From Piscicola geometra (Eukaryota; Annelida; Clitellata; Hirudinida; Piscicolidae): 64,000 bases of DNA. The notes below the pieces were generated by a model. That model was given only the letters and a program-made list of their open reading frames with translations. It searched no databases and was not told the origin of the DNA. The translations under genes were made by a program, and so were the position numbers. The DNA is taken from contig OX030960.1 in the NCBI GenBank assembly GCA_943735955.1, positions 6,739,351 to 6,803,350 of the forward strand. Direction: 5' to 3'. Of this stretch, positions 33,073-44,416 are shown piece by piece. The stretch's first letter is position 1, and every line of letters starts with the position of its first letter.

Positions 33073-33190
33073 CCATGGGCGGCGATCCTGGGGGAGTTCT
33101 GGGATCCAGCCTCTCCACTTTTTGGTAGTGAAGGGGCCTACTTCAATGGTTTGAACCCCAGGACCCCCCCAGGATTGTCGTCTATGCTGC
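33073..33190. mobile_element. Short non-autonomous hAT-type element
   Basis: Left edge CATGGGCGGCGATCCTGGGG, right edge CCCCCCAGGATTGTCGTC: imperfect terminal inverted repeats of the hAT-like family found at 41722-49221. Only about 118 bp, with CACTTTTTGGTAGTGAAGGG inside, a word shared with 62185-62205. No coding capacity. Confidence 0.6.
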
Positions 33191-33602
33191 GTAGACCCCC
33201 ACACACCAGATTTGCAGCAGATCACCGCTCCTGCTGTGCTCCTAGGTGTCAGTACCATGGAGAAAAGCTGAATGCTGTCGCTAAGCCTTCACTAAGAAGT
33301 TACTAATATAAAAAAATAATAACGGTTTTTTCTAGGCTTTTGGCGACCAGGCAGATTGAGTACAAAAAAATATATATTTTAAATTTAAAAACTATTTATA
33401 ACAAAGAGTTAATTTAAAAAAATTAATTTTATACTTTGAAAACTATTATTATTAAAATAAGAATTTTTTACATATTTATTTAAGTTTACTTTTACAATTT
33501 ACTTTAAAATTGTTTTTAGAAATAAAATTTACCTATCTCATGGTGTTTGCATAAGTCTTGACTCAAGACTCTTGAGTTTTAAAAATTGCACGTCTACGAG
33601 AA

Positions 33603-35337
33603 ATGCATTTGAAGATAAAAGAGGGGCGTTCTTTTCAGAGACTGGAGGTGCCTGCCAGTTGTTGCAGTGTTGCTGACCTCAAAGAAGTGCTCGAGAGGCA
33701 GCCCTTTTTCCAGTTTGTTCACTTGTGAAAAAGTCTCGCATGTTTTTGCTTTTGACTTTTTTGAAATGTTCTGTATTCATGAAAGACTTGCACTGCAGGT
33801 CTGGGTCTTTTGAGCTGAGCCTGAATGGGAAGGATGTACTGGAAGGGGAGCTGAGGCAGTGTGGAGTCGTGAGTGGAGACTTGTTGTATGTGTTGAGGAG
33901 AGATGCAGGGGGTGATAGAGAAGAAGGAGAAAAAGAGAGCAAATGTGAGAAAGAAACTCTGAAGAAAAATAATGAGAAAGAAGAGGGTGGAGGTGGTGAG
34001 AAGACCACCCTTACACTTCCTATTCAACCCACCCTCACTCCCCTTTTGTCACCCACCTTCACTTCACCATTGTGTCTTCTAACCCTCCTTGATACAGCCA
34101 TCTCCAGTCACAGCAAAGACTTCATTTTACAGGCGTGTTGTCCATCTCACTCCTTTTTCAATGTTTCTTTTTGTCATTCTAATAAACTGTTTTTTCAAAA
34201 ATCAAAAATATACAACCTAAGATTCAAATGTATCATCATTATCACCATCATTATCATCATCATACCCATACTTTCATTTCTATCATCATCATCACTTATG
34301 CCCCTTCAGGAGTCGTCAAGTACGCACACAGACACACTGACTTACAAGCACGCACACTTTGAAAACACTGAAACCTCCTTCCAGTTTTTTCATGTGTCAA
34401 TGGCTCATGTGACTGTCATTCATGGTGCTGATGATGTTGATGATGATGAAGAGGAGGATGGTGTTAATGATGATGCTGAAGAGGATGTTGATGATGATGA
34501 TGAGGAGGAGGAAGAAGTTGATGATGATGATGATGAGGAACAATTTGATGATGAGAAGGATGAGGATGATAATGATGATGATACATGAAAAACACCATGA
34601 CAGGCTTGTGCAGGGATGAAGACAGGGTGCTGGAGCACACTTCACTCCATTTCAACAACATCTCCTCCCTCCAGCGTATTTTCAATTAAACCCTTCATCA
34701 TTATCATCATCACCATCACCACCATCATTATCATCATCCCCATCATCATTATCATCATCATCATCATGTTGTCCATGCTTGATTTATGATGACATCAGTA
34801 GCTGATCATCATGACCTTGGTGAGGGTGATGATCATGATTATTATTATTATTATTATTATTTATATTATTATTTTCGTTGTTTCCAGACTGCAATGGGGA
34901 TAAGTGGCAGGAGTTTGAGATCTCGGTCGCATCCTTCCTCACCTCGCCTCTCCTCCAAGCCGCCAGACAGCGTTTGTTTCTTCTATAGTGCGCTCAAGTG
35001 TCCAAGATGTCTCAACAACTTATGCTGAGATGTTGTTGTTTAATAGCATGAGCCTAGTGTTTGCATGTGCGTTGTTTCGTCTGATGCTTCTAATACCTAT
35101 GCTCTAGGATATAATGTGTAACTTATACTGTATGAGTTATACGGTCTAACTCATGCACACCCCCACCACCAGACCATGGCCTGCCTCTGATGGCCTGTCT
35201 TGCCTCCCTGCCCATCCACCTTCATGTGCGTCCTTCCTTTGTTCATTTCTTCAGGCACCCAAACCACATAATTTTTGAATATTTGTAATCAAATAATATT
35301 TTGATGAGGATGATGATGATGATCCTGATGTAGTTGT

Positions 35338-35374
<37 letters not shown>

Positions 35375-36366
35375 AATGATTAAAGGAGGAGATACTGAGC
35401 TATCTTGAAGTCGGAGACCTGCTCAGGTGAACGGCTACTTCTCCATAAAACACATGGGCAGTATTAACAATAATAATAATAAACGATACTTTTATTAACA
35501 TTTATTTTTTTGTTGTTGTAAAGACTTTCAGAAGCGAGTAAGGAATGGAGGAAGGTGGTGGTGGAGGCGGAGGTGGTGTGGAAGCGGCACTTACAGAGGA
35601 AGTTCAGGGGTATTTTCACTTTTCACCTTTTATTGTTTTCTCTTTTACTATATTTTTTCTTTTAATTATTTATTATTTTTTCCCCATTGTTTTTAGTTTC
35701 CAGTTATTATTGTTATTTTTTATTAATTATTGTTATTATTATTATTAAGACCATTTAAACTTGCGGAAATTACTTTTTATTGGTCCCTTATTTAGGCCTA
35801 ATTGAGACATATTAATAACATTTTGTTTTAAATTATATTCATAAAAATTATAATAATGAGAATATTTTAATGATAATAAAAATAAAAGTTGCAGTAATTA
35901 AATCATTATTATTTCTATCGATGATTATTTTTTAGCATCATAATCATTACCATCACATTGCCCTCAGAGAGAATGACAGAAGGAGGCGTCAGCTACTATG
36001 AGGTGACAATAATAATAATAATATTATTAATTATAATAATAAAATAATTTGGTTAAGAATAAATAATGATCATTAATAATTCATCTTTCAAAGTATAGTA
36101 CTAAGTACAATTGGTACTTATAGACTTCAACGACACCACAATACAACACAGAAAGTCAAAGAAGAATATTTATATCGGGAAAAAAAGAAAAAGGTCGAAA
36201 TTTTGGACTTTCGGTTAACGAATGTCGTTCATCCCAGGTGGGGATTGTATTGATGAGAGAGATGAAGATGGAGATGGAGGGTGTGTGTTGGTTAGAGCAG
36301 AAAAGATATTTGCAAGCATCAATTGAATCGTCAATGTTTCCATTTTTATTTACCTTTCAAGACTGA
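33603..36366 (+). CDS. FBXO7: F-box only protein 7 homologue (short form)
   Basis: Substrate receptor of an SCF ubiquitin ligase; human FBXO7 also binds PINK1/Parkin and proteasome inhibitor PI31. Exons: 33603-33724, 33799-34162, 34310-34424, 34604-34675, 34888-34971, 35173-35225, 35386-35426, 35524-35609, 35968-36002, 36238-36366, in phase, about 366 residues (human 522). N-terminal ubiquitin-like fold: RLEVPASCCSVADLKEVLE and SLNGKDVLE...CGVVSGDLLYVL. The FP (PI31-like) domain: TYKHAHFENTETSF, VTVIHG, LEHTSLHFNN, WQEFEISVASFLTSPLLQAA. F-box: GLPLMACLASLPIHLHEEIL, SYLEVGDLLRLSEASKEW. The proline/arginine-rich C-terminal tail of vertebrate FBXO7 was not found. The 3' limit of exon 2 and the last two exons are inferred from phase only. 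GAT-rich introns separate exons 3 and 4. Confidence 0.82.
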
Positions 36367-36736
36367 GTGTTAGTCATTACACGACTGAGTGTTCGAACTG
36401 CATGTGGTAATCATTAGCAATTCTTTTTTCAGGAATGATGTGTAGTTTTATCGTTTAATGTAATGGTGCGCTGTGGTGTGGTGTAGTTTAGTTTTTTGGT
36501 TTATTGTGGTCTAATATGATTCTGTGGTGATCGAGAATAGATGGTGAATGCCTGAACTAAGGCCTCAACACAAAAGACTTCACGCGTGATGACACTCTAA
36601 AGCTCTTCGAAAATAATTGCAAGCGACAACATTTATGCAAACACAACAATAAAAGCTTCCAATAAAATATTAGCTTACTGCTTCAGATGTTGATATTTAC
36701 GCTTACAGCAGTGTTGCGGGCATTTAAGCGGCAAAG

Positions 36737-37150
36737 CTACCACCAGTCTTGCCATGTGACGGGGTTCTTAGCGGCTTTGAGGCTGGGAGGAGCGCTGCAG
36801 GAGCGTTTGACGAGGCACGACTGCAGCATGATCTGCTTCGCTGGGGTGGTGTGGTGGCTTCTTGGAGGTCTCAGACCGCTTGGGAGGGGTGGCTTTTGGC
36901 TGCAGTCGACTGAGTACCTGGGTCGGATGATTCGCTCGGAAATCCACTCGGGATGCACGCTGAAGTCGAGCAGACGTCTTGGCTTCGTGCTGGAGAAGAA
37001 GGTGCCTACGAAGTTATTACCTGTTTCTTGGCACTGGTTGCTGCTGCTTGTCTGAGGGTTGTCGAGGCTGGGAGGTTCTAGCACCAGGCTTGACTGGTTG
37101 CGAGGACCGAAGACTTTCTTGCGGTAGTGGCCCAGACGGTCCAGAGACAT
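36737..37150 (-). CDS. Uncharacterised 137-residue protein
   Basis: Single uninterrupted frame of 137 residues on minus, from MSLDRLGHYRKKVFGPRNQ to NPVTWQDWW and stop. It is GC-richer than its surroundings (about half GC against a third), not built from a repeat, basic and rich in Pro and Ser, with no membrane helix or signal peptide. PRRLLDFSVHPEWISERI is the most protein-like segment. It lies between FBXO7 (+) and TRMT112 (-); an upstream non-coding exon cannot be excluded. The complementary plus frame is also open (122 residues) but is rich in Leu/Trp/Gly runs and lacks a credible start, so minus is preferred. I do not recognise the family; the size, basic charge and ending TWQDW recall small axonemal or sperm proteins, but that is only an impression. 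Confidence 0.55.
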   Translation of the reverse strand: MSLDRLGHYRKKVFGPRNQSSLVLEPPSLDNPQTSSSNQCQETGNNFVGTFFSSTKPRRLLDFSVHPEWISERIIRPRYSVDCSQKPPLPSGLRPPRSHHTTPAKQIMLQSCLVKRSCSAPPSLKAAKNPVTWQDWW

Positions 37151-37898
37151 CTCTCCGCATGCCCGCCTCCAGAACTCAATTAGGTGTCGTCATCAAACGC
37201 CTACTCGTGCTGTTTAAAGATCGTTGTGGTTCGTTCAAAATTTGAAAGGATCGAGAAGACGTTGAAAAATGTTTCTTGGAAGTTAAAGTTTAGCCTTGAG
37301 ATTCGAGTTTTTCAGCGTGTTAAATCGCTCAAACTGTCATCAAGACATGCTCTGCACTGAGGATTACATTTGAAAGATGCCATCTTGCAATGCTGCCTTG
37401 CTGCAATCTCGAGTCTCAAATCTCCGCTTCCCTTGTGACAAGCGGTTTGATCATGTCGAAACTTAAAATAAATAAAACCAAATTTTTCATTATTATAGTT
37501 TTATTGTACTTTAAACATTTCTATTTTAAATATACCATTTAGTAAGAAAACTTGTGTATGCATTTTAACTGGCGACTAAACTAAAACATTATGTTGTATT
37601 GAGGCAGAGGTACGTAAGCACCAATCATTATTTGTTATTAGCGTTGAATGATTGGAGCAACGGTGCCCATACATAGGATAGGTGCCCATATATAGGATAA
37701 AGATAGCAGTGGCTTGTTTTCTAGAACTGACCCTAAACATGAGCACTCCCCCATTCTAATTATCTATTTGTTATTACCTATTTTGGCATATGAAATTTTT
37801 ATGTTAAACATTAAATACCAAAATTATATTAGAAATTTATATAGTAAAATTTAAAACTTTAAGATATAAAAACAAAAAATGAATTATTTTTTAAAACT

Positions 37899-38818
37899 TT
37901 AAATTTCGTCTTCATTTAAAAGCATATTGGGGATCCCTTGCTTTATGGGAAATTTTCTTCCAGTTTCAGGACACTCCAAAACACCTTCTTCTATTTCCAC
38001 CTGGCAGTTATGCTGATTTTCAAAAAAGTGAAGTTGTACTCAATGAGTTATTTTCAGTGAAAGGAAACCACCCTTCACCATTATGACATATTTAATCAGA
38101 CTTTTCACAAATAAACCACTCTTCATCATTTTTATATTTTAATCAGAATAATTACAAAGATGCTACACAACCTCCATGAGGGCGTGGTGAGCCTGTCTCA
38201 AGAAGGTCTCATTCTCCTCAAAGTCACTGGGGACTTCTCTGGGTAGGTCTCCAGCCTGCTGCACCTGCATCATCATGCATGACTTATATTATTTTCAAAT
38301 ATTATAAATTTTAAATATATTAAAATATAGTGAGATGGGCATTAAACGTATTTATGGATGGAATATAATGATAAAACAAACTATTAAGAATTTTTGGCTT
38401 TTAGGAAACCATCATGAGATGAAATGTAATGATGAAGCATGTATGAAAGATGAGCAAGGAGCACAAACAGCATTGGCAGCGTCGTAGAGAACACTCCACT
38501 CGATTCTGCTCAGCATGCGCTTGATGAAGTCGCCATTGAAGTCCACCTCAGCCTCCTTCACTGACGTCGCCTGTGTTTTCAATTATGCTAGAATGTATTT
38601 TCATTGTTACATACAGTCAGTATATTATACTGCAAATAGAAAATAGATTATTTCTGATTTGTCTATTATAAAAACAGAAAAAATATTAAATCAATATAAC
38701 TACAAAAGATAATTAAAATGAAGCGTCACGAATGGAGAACCTGCAAGCCCAGAGGGTACCCCTTCTTGACTCCCTTAATAATGCTTGAAGTAAGCAAGTT
38801 ATGAGTTAAAAGTTTCAT
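37899..38818 (-). CDS. TRMT112: Multifunctional methyltransferase subunit TRM112-like
   Basis: Small zinc-finger-like activator that stabilises several methyltransferases (tRNA, 18S rRNA via BUD23/METTL5, and eRF1 via HEMK2). Minus exons: 38818-38741, 38570-38469, 38264-38172, 38000-37899, all phase 0; 124 residues (human 125). Start MKLLTHNLL, central [42 protein letters not shown], and the C-terminal signature [28 protein letters not shown] are all family hallmarks. The donor after exon 3 was set at GAG/GTTGTG because it reproduces the alignment with human exactly (no insertion). Nothing missing. Confidence 0.96.
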
Positions 38819-39147
38819 TCTAAACAATTAAAATATATTATAAGAGCTATCTTGAGTGACAATCTTCTTATATATCAAGCTGAATTTTCAATTTCGTTCG
38901 CATAGATATCAAATTTCTGTTTATCTTTTTAATGAGGTTTAGTGTACTGGTCTTGTGGTTGAATCCAGAATTTAAAAAACTTTTTCATATATTGATATTG
39001 TTTTATTAGTAATTTTTTAAAATTGATCTTTATTGAATTCACTTTTCAACAATTACTAACCTATCAATCAATTAATTATATAGCGATCAAAAGCGCTCAG
39101 CAACCTATGGAAAAAATTTAGCAATAATTCTCATATAAAAAGCGTCT

Positions 39148-41461
39148 ATGATGTGTGAAAGCTTAGTTAAAAAGGAAGATATGCTCCTGGATGAACTGAA
39201 TTGGTTTGTTTATAATAGGACTGAAGATGCGTTTGTTTGTCAAGTTCCTGTGGAAGGGGGAGAAAGCGGGAAAGTTTGCAATGGGAAAGTCCACATGCTG
39301 ATGGATGGAAAGCGCGTAAAAAAGCCAACTTCCAACATGAAACGTCACATTAAGAGGAAGCATGCAACGCTTTACACTAAAATTGTAGAAAAGCAAGGAA
39401 AAAAGAGAAATTCTAGAAAACAAGCAGAAAGTATTTCGTTTGTTGGCTCATCTAACAAGCTAGGCATGTCAGCAAATAGTGAACAGAAAAAGCTGTCAAA
39501 CCTTGGCTGTTATTCCAATGGTGTCACTCTCACAATCTCAAAATCAGAATTTAAAAAAGCCTTGAACATGTTAGTACTTGAAAACGGAGTATCTTTAAAC
39601 ATTTTCAACAATGAAGGGATGGAGATATTGACCCGTGATATGGCTAGAAAATTCGGCATAAAGGTTAATTGTGACAATGTCCGTCAACAATTAGAAGCTT
39701 TGACTGAACAAAAGCGGTCTGAGTTGAAAAAAGAATTGAAGGGAAAATTGGTATTCCTCAAAGTTTCCTGACATCATCAAAACATTTTCGTTGTCAGTAT
39801 TCAATTTTTCTACGACGGTAAAATAAGTCATAAAACGTTTGCAGCCTTGGACATCCATGCCAAAAACAAGGCTGAAGATTTTCAACTCGCTCTTGAGAAG
39901 GTCCTAGATAGGTTTGGCATCAGAAAAGAACAAGTCCTCGCAATCAGTACTGACAACGGATCCAATATGGTGAAAGTGGTGAAGGATTTTGGAAAGGTGG
40001 ATGATGTCAGCAATGTTTTGGAAAAAAACAATGGGGAAGAAAAGGGTACAGAGGGCAATGTTGATGATACACTAAGTAAAGATGATGAGGCTAATGAGCT
40101 CGACCAGGAGTATGAATGTAATTTTCACAAAGTCTCCAGAAACATGAACACCATCCACCTGCAGCGCTGTGGGGCTGATACTCTTCATCTAGCTGTCACA
40201 GAGGCTTTAAAAGACCCTTCAGTTAATGCTATACTTGCACATGCTCGCAAGGTTGCTAAGGCTTGTCGTGCTGAAAATGCCATGGAGTTTTGCAAGAGCT
40301 CTAAGCCTTTCAAGGTCATCATACTCGCCAATGTTTTCTACTTGCCGCTCAAGCCTTCCTAGTTTATTTAATTCTTCCTTTTTCTACGATAACTAATTTA
40401 TCTCTTTTAACATAGCAATCATTTAAGAAAGGATTTTCCTCTCAGGTAGCTGTGGTTGACGATGCATCAAGGTGGTCGAGCACATTGAAAATGCTCAAAC
40501 GCCTTCTGCAGTTGCGGAAGATTGTCGAAGACTTTGATGAAAAATGCCCCAACGGTGATTTCAGAGTCGAAGTGTGTCAGTGGCAACTAATGAACGAGTT
40601 GGTGAGAGTCTTAGAAATACCTGCTGTTGCCACCAAAAAGTTTTATTCTGACGACCTCACCCCTGGAGACTTTTTATTCGCCTGGGAGATTTTGAAGGAG
40701 AAGTTGATTGCAGGGGGTTTGAAGACGTCTGCCTTTGCAAATGCCATCAAAGGGTGCATGCAGGCTAGTGAGACGGTCCTGATGAGCAACCCGTATTACT
40801 GTGCAGCGATTTTCTCAGATGTCAACTATCAATGCCTTCTAAACGAAGAACAGCGGGTATTAATTCTTTTAAAAATTCAAGATTCTTCAATGTTAAACAT
40901 TGAAAATTAATTGAATAGTTTAATTATAATAAATAATAATTATTATCTGAAAAACTTTGTCAGATAGTTGCTGAAGACACACTAGGGCTGGTGGAAAAGA
41001 AGCTGCATAGGCTAAAATGTCTTGATTGGGAAGGAGGTGAATGTGAGGGTGTAGACGAGGATGATTTATCAGAAGATTCGACTCCGAAAAAGAAACTTCG
41101 TCTTAGACTTGAGCAGGCGAGAAAGCAACAATGCCAGCAAAATGACAACGAAGAGGCTGAGACTGGGCGACTGGGGATCGACGAATTCAGCGATGCGCTC
41201 CGAAGTTTGCCGACACTAGTGCAAAAGCTTTTTAAAAAGAAAAAAATAAAACATTTCAAAACCGCTCTGGATGGAATTAAATTGTTTCCCTCAATCATCC
41301 AGCCTGCTTGCCGAATTGCCACTTCACTTGCAATGACTCAAGTTGGCGTTGAAAGGGTGTTTAGGGCACTGAAGTTTCTCACGTCTGACCAGAGAAGCTA
41401 CCTGTCGTCAGATCTTGTTGATGACATTCTTTTTCTAAGAATGAATAAAGAATACATTTGA
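39148..41461 (+). pseudogene. hAT transposase, near-intact, with introns and one in-frame stop
   Basis: Exons about 39148-40324, 40411-40857 and 40966-41461. The N-terminus has a BED zinc finger (FVCQV...CNGKVHML..., then SNMKRHIKRKH). The DDE core follows: FFYDGKISHKTFAALDIH, LAISTDNGSNMVKVVKDFG, LQRCGADTLHLAVTEAL, VDDASRWSSTLKMLKRLL. The hAT C-terminal dimerisation region ends it: FPSIIQPACRIATSLAMTQV, GVERVFRALKFL, SDLVDDILFLRMN. Introns 40325-40410 (GTCATC...ACATAG) and 40858-40965 (GTATTA...TGTCAG) restore phase. A TGA at 39769-39771 interrupts the core just before the first catalytic region, at a place where this family usually has Arg (CGA), so it looks like a C-to-T change. No terminal inverted repeats were found around it. 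Either a recently dead transposase or, less likely, a host-recruited gene. Confidence 0.8.
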
Positions 41462-42227
41462 CTTTTTCAACTTTGTCTTTAACTTTTTAATTTTTATTTT
41501 TGCAAAAGATAAAAGTTCCAAAATATCTTGAACATTGATTTTGTACCATTTGGATTATTCTTAACTTGTCAAAACTGAAATGTTTCTATGAACATCAAAT
41601 ACACGTTATTGTCATAAAATAGATAAATAAACTATTTTCTTCATAAAAAAAGCTCTTAAAAGTTAATAAAAAACAGAAAATTTCCATTATTTAAGCCACC
41701 GATAAATCGAAGACTTCATAGCAGGGGCGGCGATCTGCGGAAAATCTTGGGGGGGGGGGGGGTCCTCCCCAGGGTTGGAATAAAAGAACCGGTATCAACA
41801 AATACAGTAAAAGCAATACTATTGTTTACTGTAGTGCAAATAATTTTCGTATAAACTACTAATATTTGTATCACCAAACATTAAAATAAAAGTTTGATAC
41901 TCAATAAAAATAATTTTCTATTGCCACTATGAGCGATTTGAAAAAAAACAATAGCGATATAAGTACCTTTTATTATTTTTCATCTATATTACAACTAGCC
42001 ATCAACCCATCAAATAAATTGAATAACATCTTGTTTTCCATTCATTTCTGAGTACAATAGTTTAAAAAAATTACAAATAGATTTAAATTTGCCAAAGTTA
42101 TCAACAAATATACATTGGGAGATTTTTTTGGCCCACGGTGTATATTTAGACCCCTTCGAATGTCTGACCGACTAGAAAATTATTCTACTAGCTTTTTCAA
42201 ATCCAGACTGTCAAGTATATCCTGATG

Positions 42228-42345
42228 TGCATGACAAACGGCCAGTGAATTCTAGCGAGGCTGTGTCATAGGTGCACGCAACCAAGTCTTGAATTTGAAT
42301 AAAGAGCGCTATAGAAATCTATTTGATTAATTGATTTGATTGCTG
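42228..42345 (+). mobile_element. LINE/SINE 3'-tail fragment with TTGATTGA-like end
   Basis: AAAGAGCGCTATAGAAATCT followed by TTGATTAATTGATTTGATTG, similar to the end of the LINE fragment at 21305-21660. Tail only. Confidence 0.5.
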
Positions 42346-42682
42346 CAAAGCACTAAAAGATCTTTCTGCAGTACATGACGTTATTGGACACACAAGAATC
42401 AACCTGATCAATCTTTCAACCTAAGGAAACAGATGTCTGGCTTCAGTGATCATAGCTTGCTTTATTTTTTGCGTTTGTGCTGAATTTCTATATTCATTCT
42501 AGTCTTTAAACATAGCTAACTGTGAACAAAGACTAGTTGCATTTAACTCACAATACTGCTTGCAAATATCATGGTTCACTTCACCAGTTAGCAACATTGT
42601 CTCCAGCTGCAAGTATGAACGCAAACCAGGAGAATCTCGATTAAACCATTCTGTGAGTTGCATGATTGTCTATGACAGCGTA

Positions 42683-43830
42683 TTATGCTGCTCGATAATG
42701 TTCCTCTGGTGTTGTTGCTACATAAGCTGAGCCCAGCCCCCAATACTTTTGTGGCGGCTTTCGCACCCGAGGTACAGCAATCGGTTCGAGATCATATGCC
42801 AAAACCACACTGTTGACATCTCTGAAAATGGCGTTAAACTGTTCATCTGATCGTAGACGAGAAAGTTCTTGCACAACTGAATCAGTCGCTGCAACCATTC
42901 CACTGACCTTGGCACTTGCTGATTGCAACGACTTGTTTAACTGTTCCAGAAGTGAAAACACCAAAGCAACTCCTTGATGGCCAGTGCAGTAGTGCCCTGT
43001 TGAAAAATGACCTCAAGCCTTTCAGCTGTTTCATCAGCAGTACCAATGGAAGCAAATGATTCCAAACTAACAAGTACCACTTCATGATGTTCAAGCACAA
43101 AAGACACTGTAGAAACTCTGGTCAGTCATCTTGTTGGACAAAGAAGTTTTATACTATACTTTTTATTCAGTGGCTCATCAGGAAAGGCAATTATAAGAGA
43201 CACTAAAGCATCACTAAACTGCTTCTTGACCTTCCCTGAACGATTGTAAAAAGCACCTAACTCTTGGACAAACTGAAGTGAATTTCTCACAAAGAGATTT
43301 GCGGCAGCTGTGTGCTGTGCAACAAGATTTGCACAGTGTGCAGAACAGTGGAAAAACAATGCAAGCGGATGCTCACTGCTGATAATAGCCTCACAACCAT
43401 TATATTGGCGGTTCATTATAGCAGCGCCGTCATAAGTCTGAGATCTTAGTTTTTCTATAGGTAGCATAATTCTGATCAGAAAATCTTTTACTACAGCAGA
43501 TAATGTTTTTCCGATCGTATCTGGTGGGCTGAATAAACCAATAAACTGTTCATTAACATTCAGAGCTTCATCAAAAAAACGAATGCATATCGATTCCTAC
43601 TCTAACCCATTGCAGTCTTGTGTGTCGTCAATCACAACACCATACTGACTTGATTCGGCATTAACAGTGCACAATGTGTTTCTAACGATAGAATGAGCTA
43701 AAAGCCTCAGCATTTCCTTTTGGCAGTTGTGCGATATGAAACTTGTAGTTTGATTTAAACAAAACTTTAGTTAATGTTCGAAGCCTTTTAAAATTCATTA
43801 ACTTTGGTTCATCTAAAAAATTGAAAGGGT
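42683..43830 (-). pseudogene. hAT transposase relic (ZMYM1/DUF4371-like)
   Basis: On minus, about 43660 to 42683 reads, with breaks: VVIDDTQD, then SICIRFFDEALNVNEQFIG, SQTYDGAAIMNRQYNG (catalytic Asp region), PLALFFHCSAHCANLV (second conserved block), RNSLQFVQELGAFYNRS and KLLCPTR. The TYDGA and HCSAH blocks are typical of hAT-derived transposases of the ZMYM1-like group. A TAG codon precedes SICIRFF (about 43601) and the frame shifts after KLLCPTRW and again further on. Belongs to the element at 41722-49221. Confidence 0.75.
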
Positions 43831-43984
43831 CGATATTGAAGTGGACCTCAGCATTCCCCTATGAACATCGCCCATGCAAAATAAGTAGCACAATATGAAT
43901 GATTTTTTATAAAAATGTAAATCTGTCTGCTTGCAAAAAGTGAACTGATATTTTCTGAAAAGCGTTCTGAATGTCTACTTGTGA

Positions 43985-44340
43985 AAATGGACCCCAGGAC
44001 CCCCCTAGCATCGCTGCCCATATATACTCACAATGTATTACTGTATTAGCATTTTTTTATCCCATGGTTGACGATTAGGCTCGTATAAAAATAAGAGTTG
44101 AAAAATGTGTATTTTTAAAAGAGTGAGGGGGTTCTTGTAGAGGTGGACCCCAGACCCCCTCAGGATTCTTGCCTACGCCATAGTGATAAAAAAAACTAGG
44201 TGAAGGAGTATTTAAGTAAGAAAAGAATATTTGTTTTAGACAGCTATCACTATAACTACACATACTCACAATGTATTACTGAACAAACATTTACTTTTAT
44301 GCCATGGTTGACGATTATGCTCATATCCAAATAGAAATTT
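43985..44340. repeat. Tandem copies of hAT-like subterminal unit
   Basis: Two to three diverged copies of a unit of about 150-200 bp containing ACTCACAATGTATTACTG, CCATGGTTGACGATTATGCT and ending ACCCCAGGACCCCC then ATCGCTGCCCATA. The same unit recurs at 48944-49221, where it forms the true right end, and in inverse orientation at 61868-62505. Confidence 0.75.
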
Positions 44341-44387
44341 TTGAATAAAAAAATGGAAAAAAAGTTATTAAATTTAGTTATTAGATT

Positions 44388-44416
44388 AATACAATACAAC
44401 GACGAGTGTTATTAAC
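44388..44416 (-). repeat. SINE/LINE-tail-like dispersed repeat, short copy 4
   Basis: ATACAATACAACGACGAGTG, then ATTAACGTGGCG; diverges after that from the other copies. Lies inside the hAT-like element. Confidence 0.5.

Larger units (their letters stand above)
32085..33602. other. Spacer between the IgSF gene and FBXO7
   Basis: Begins with the probable IgSF 3' UTR (AATAAA near 32395), then AT-rich DNA with a minus-strand SINE-like copy (32868-32930) and a short hAT-type element (33073-33190). No other gene seen. Confidence 0.6.

Noticed and set aside
34397..34645. Ser/Ile-rich frames around the FBXO7 introns
   Set aside because: GAT repeat artefacts in intron 3; FBXO7 exons on plus explain the conserved parts.
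36687..37055. Plus-strand frame of 122 residues opposite the 137-residue gene
   Set aside because: Composition is Leu/Trp/Gly-heavy and the start lies in AT-rich DNA; the minus frame is more protein-like. Kept as an uncertainty in the finding.
39769..39771. Removal of the hAT stop codon by splicing
   Set aside because: The only GT-AG pair around it (GTATTC to GTCAG, 47 bp) shifts the frame and meets a new stop at once.
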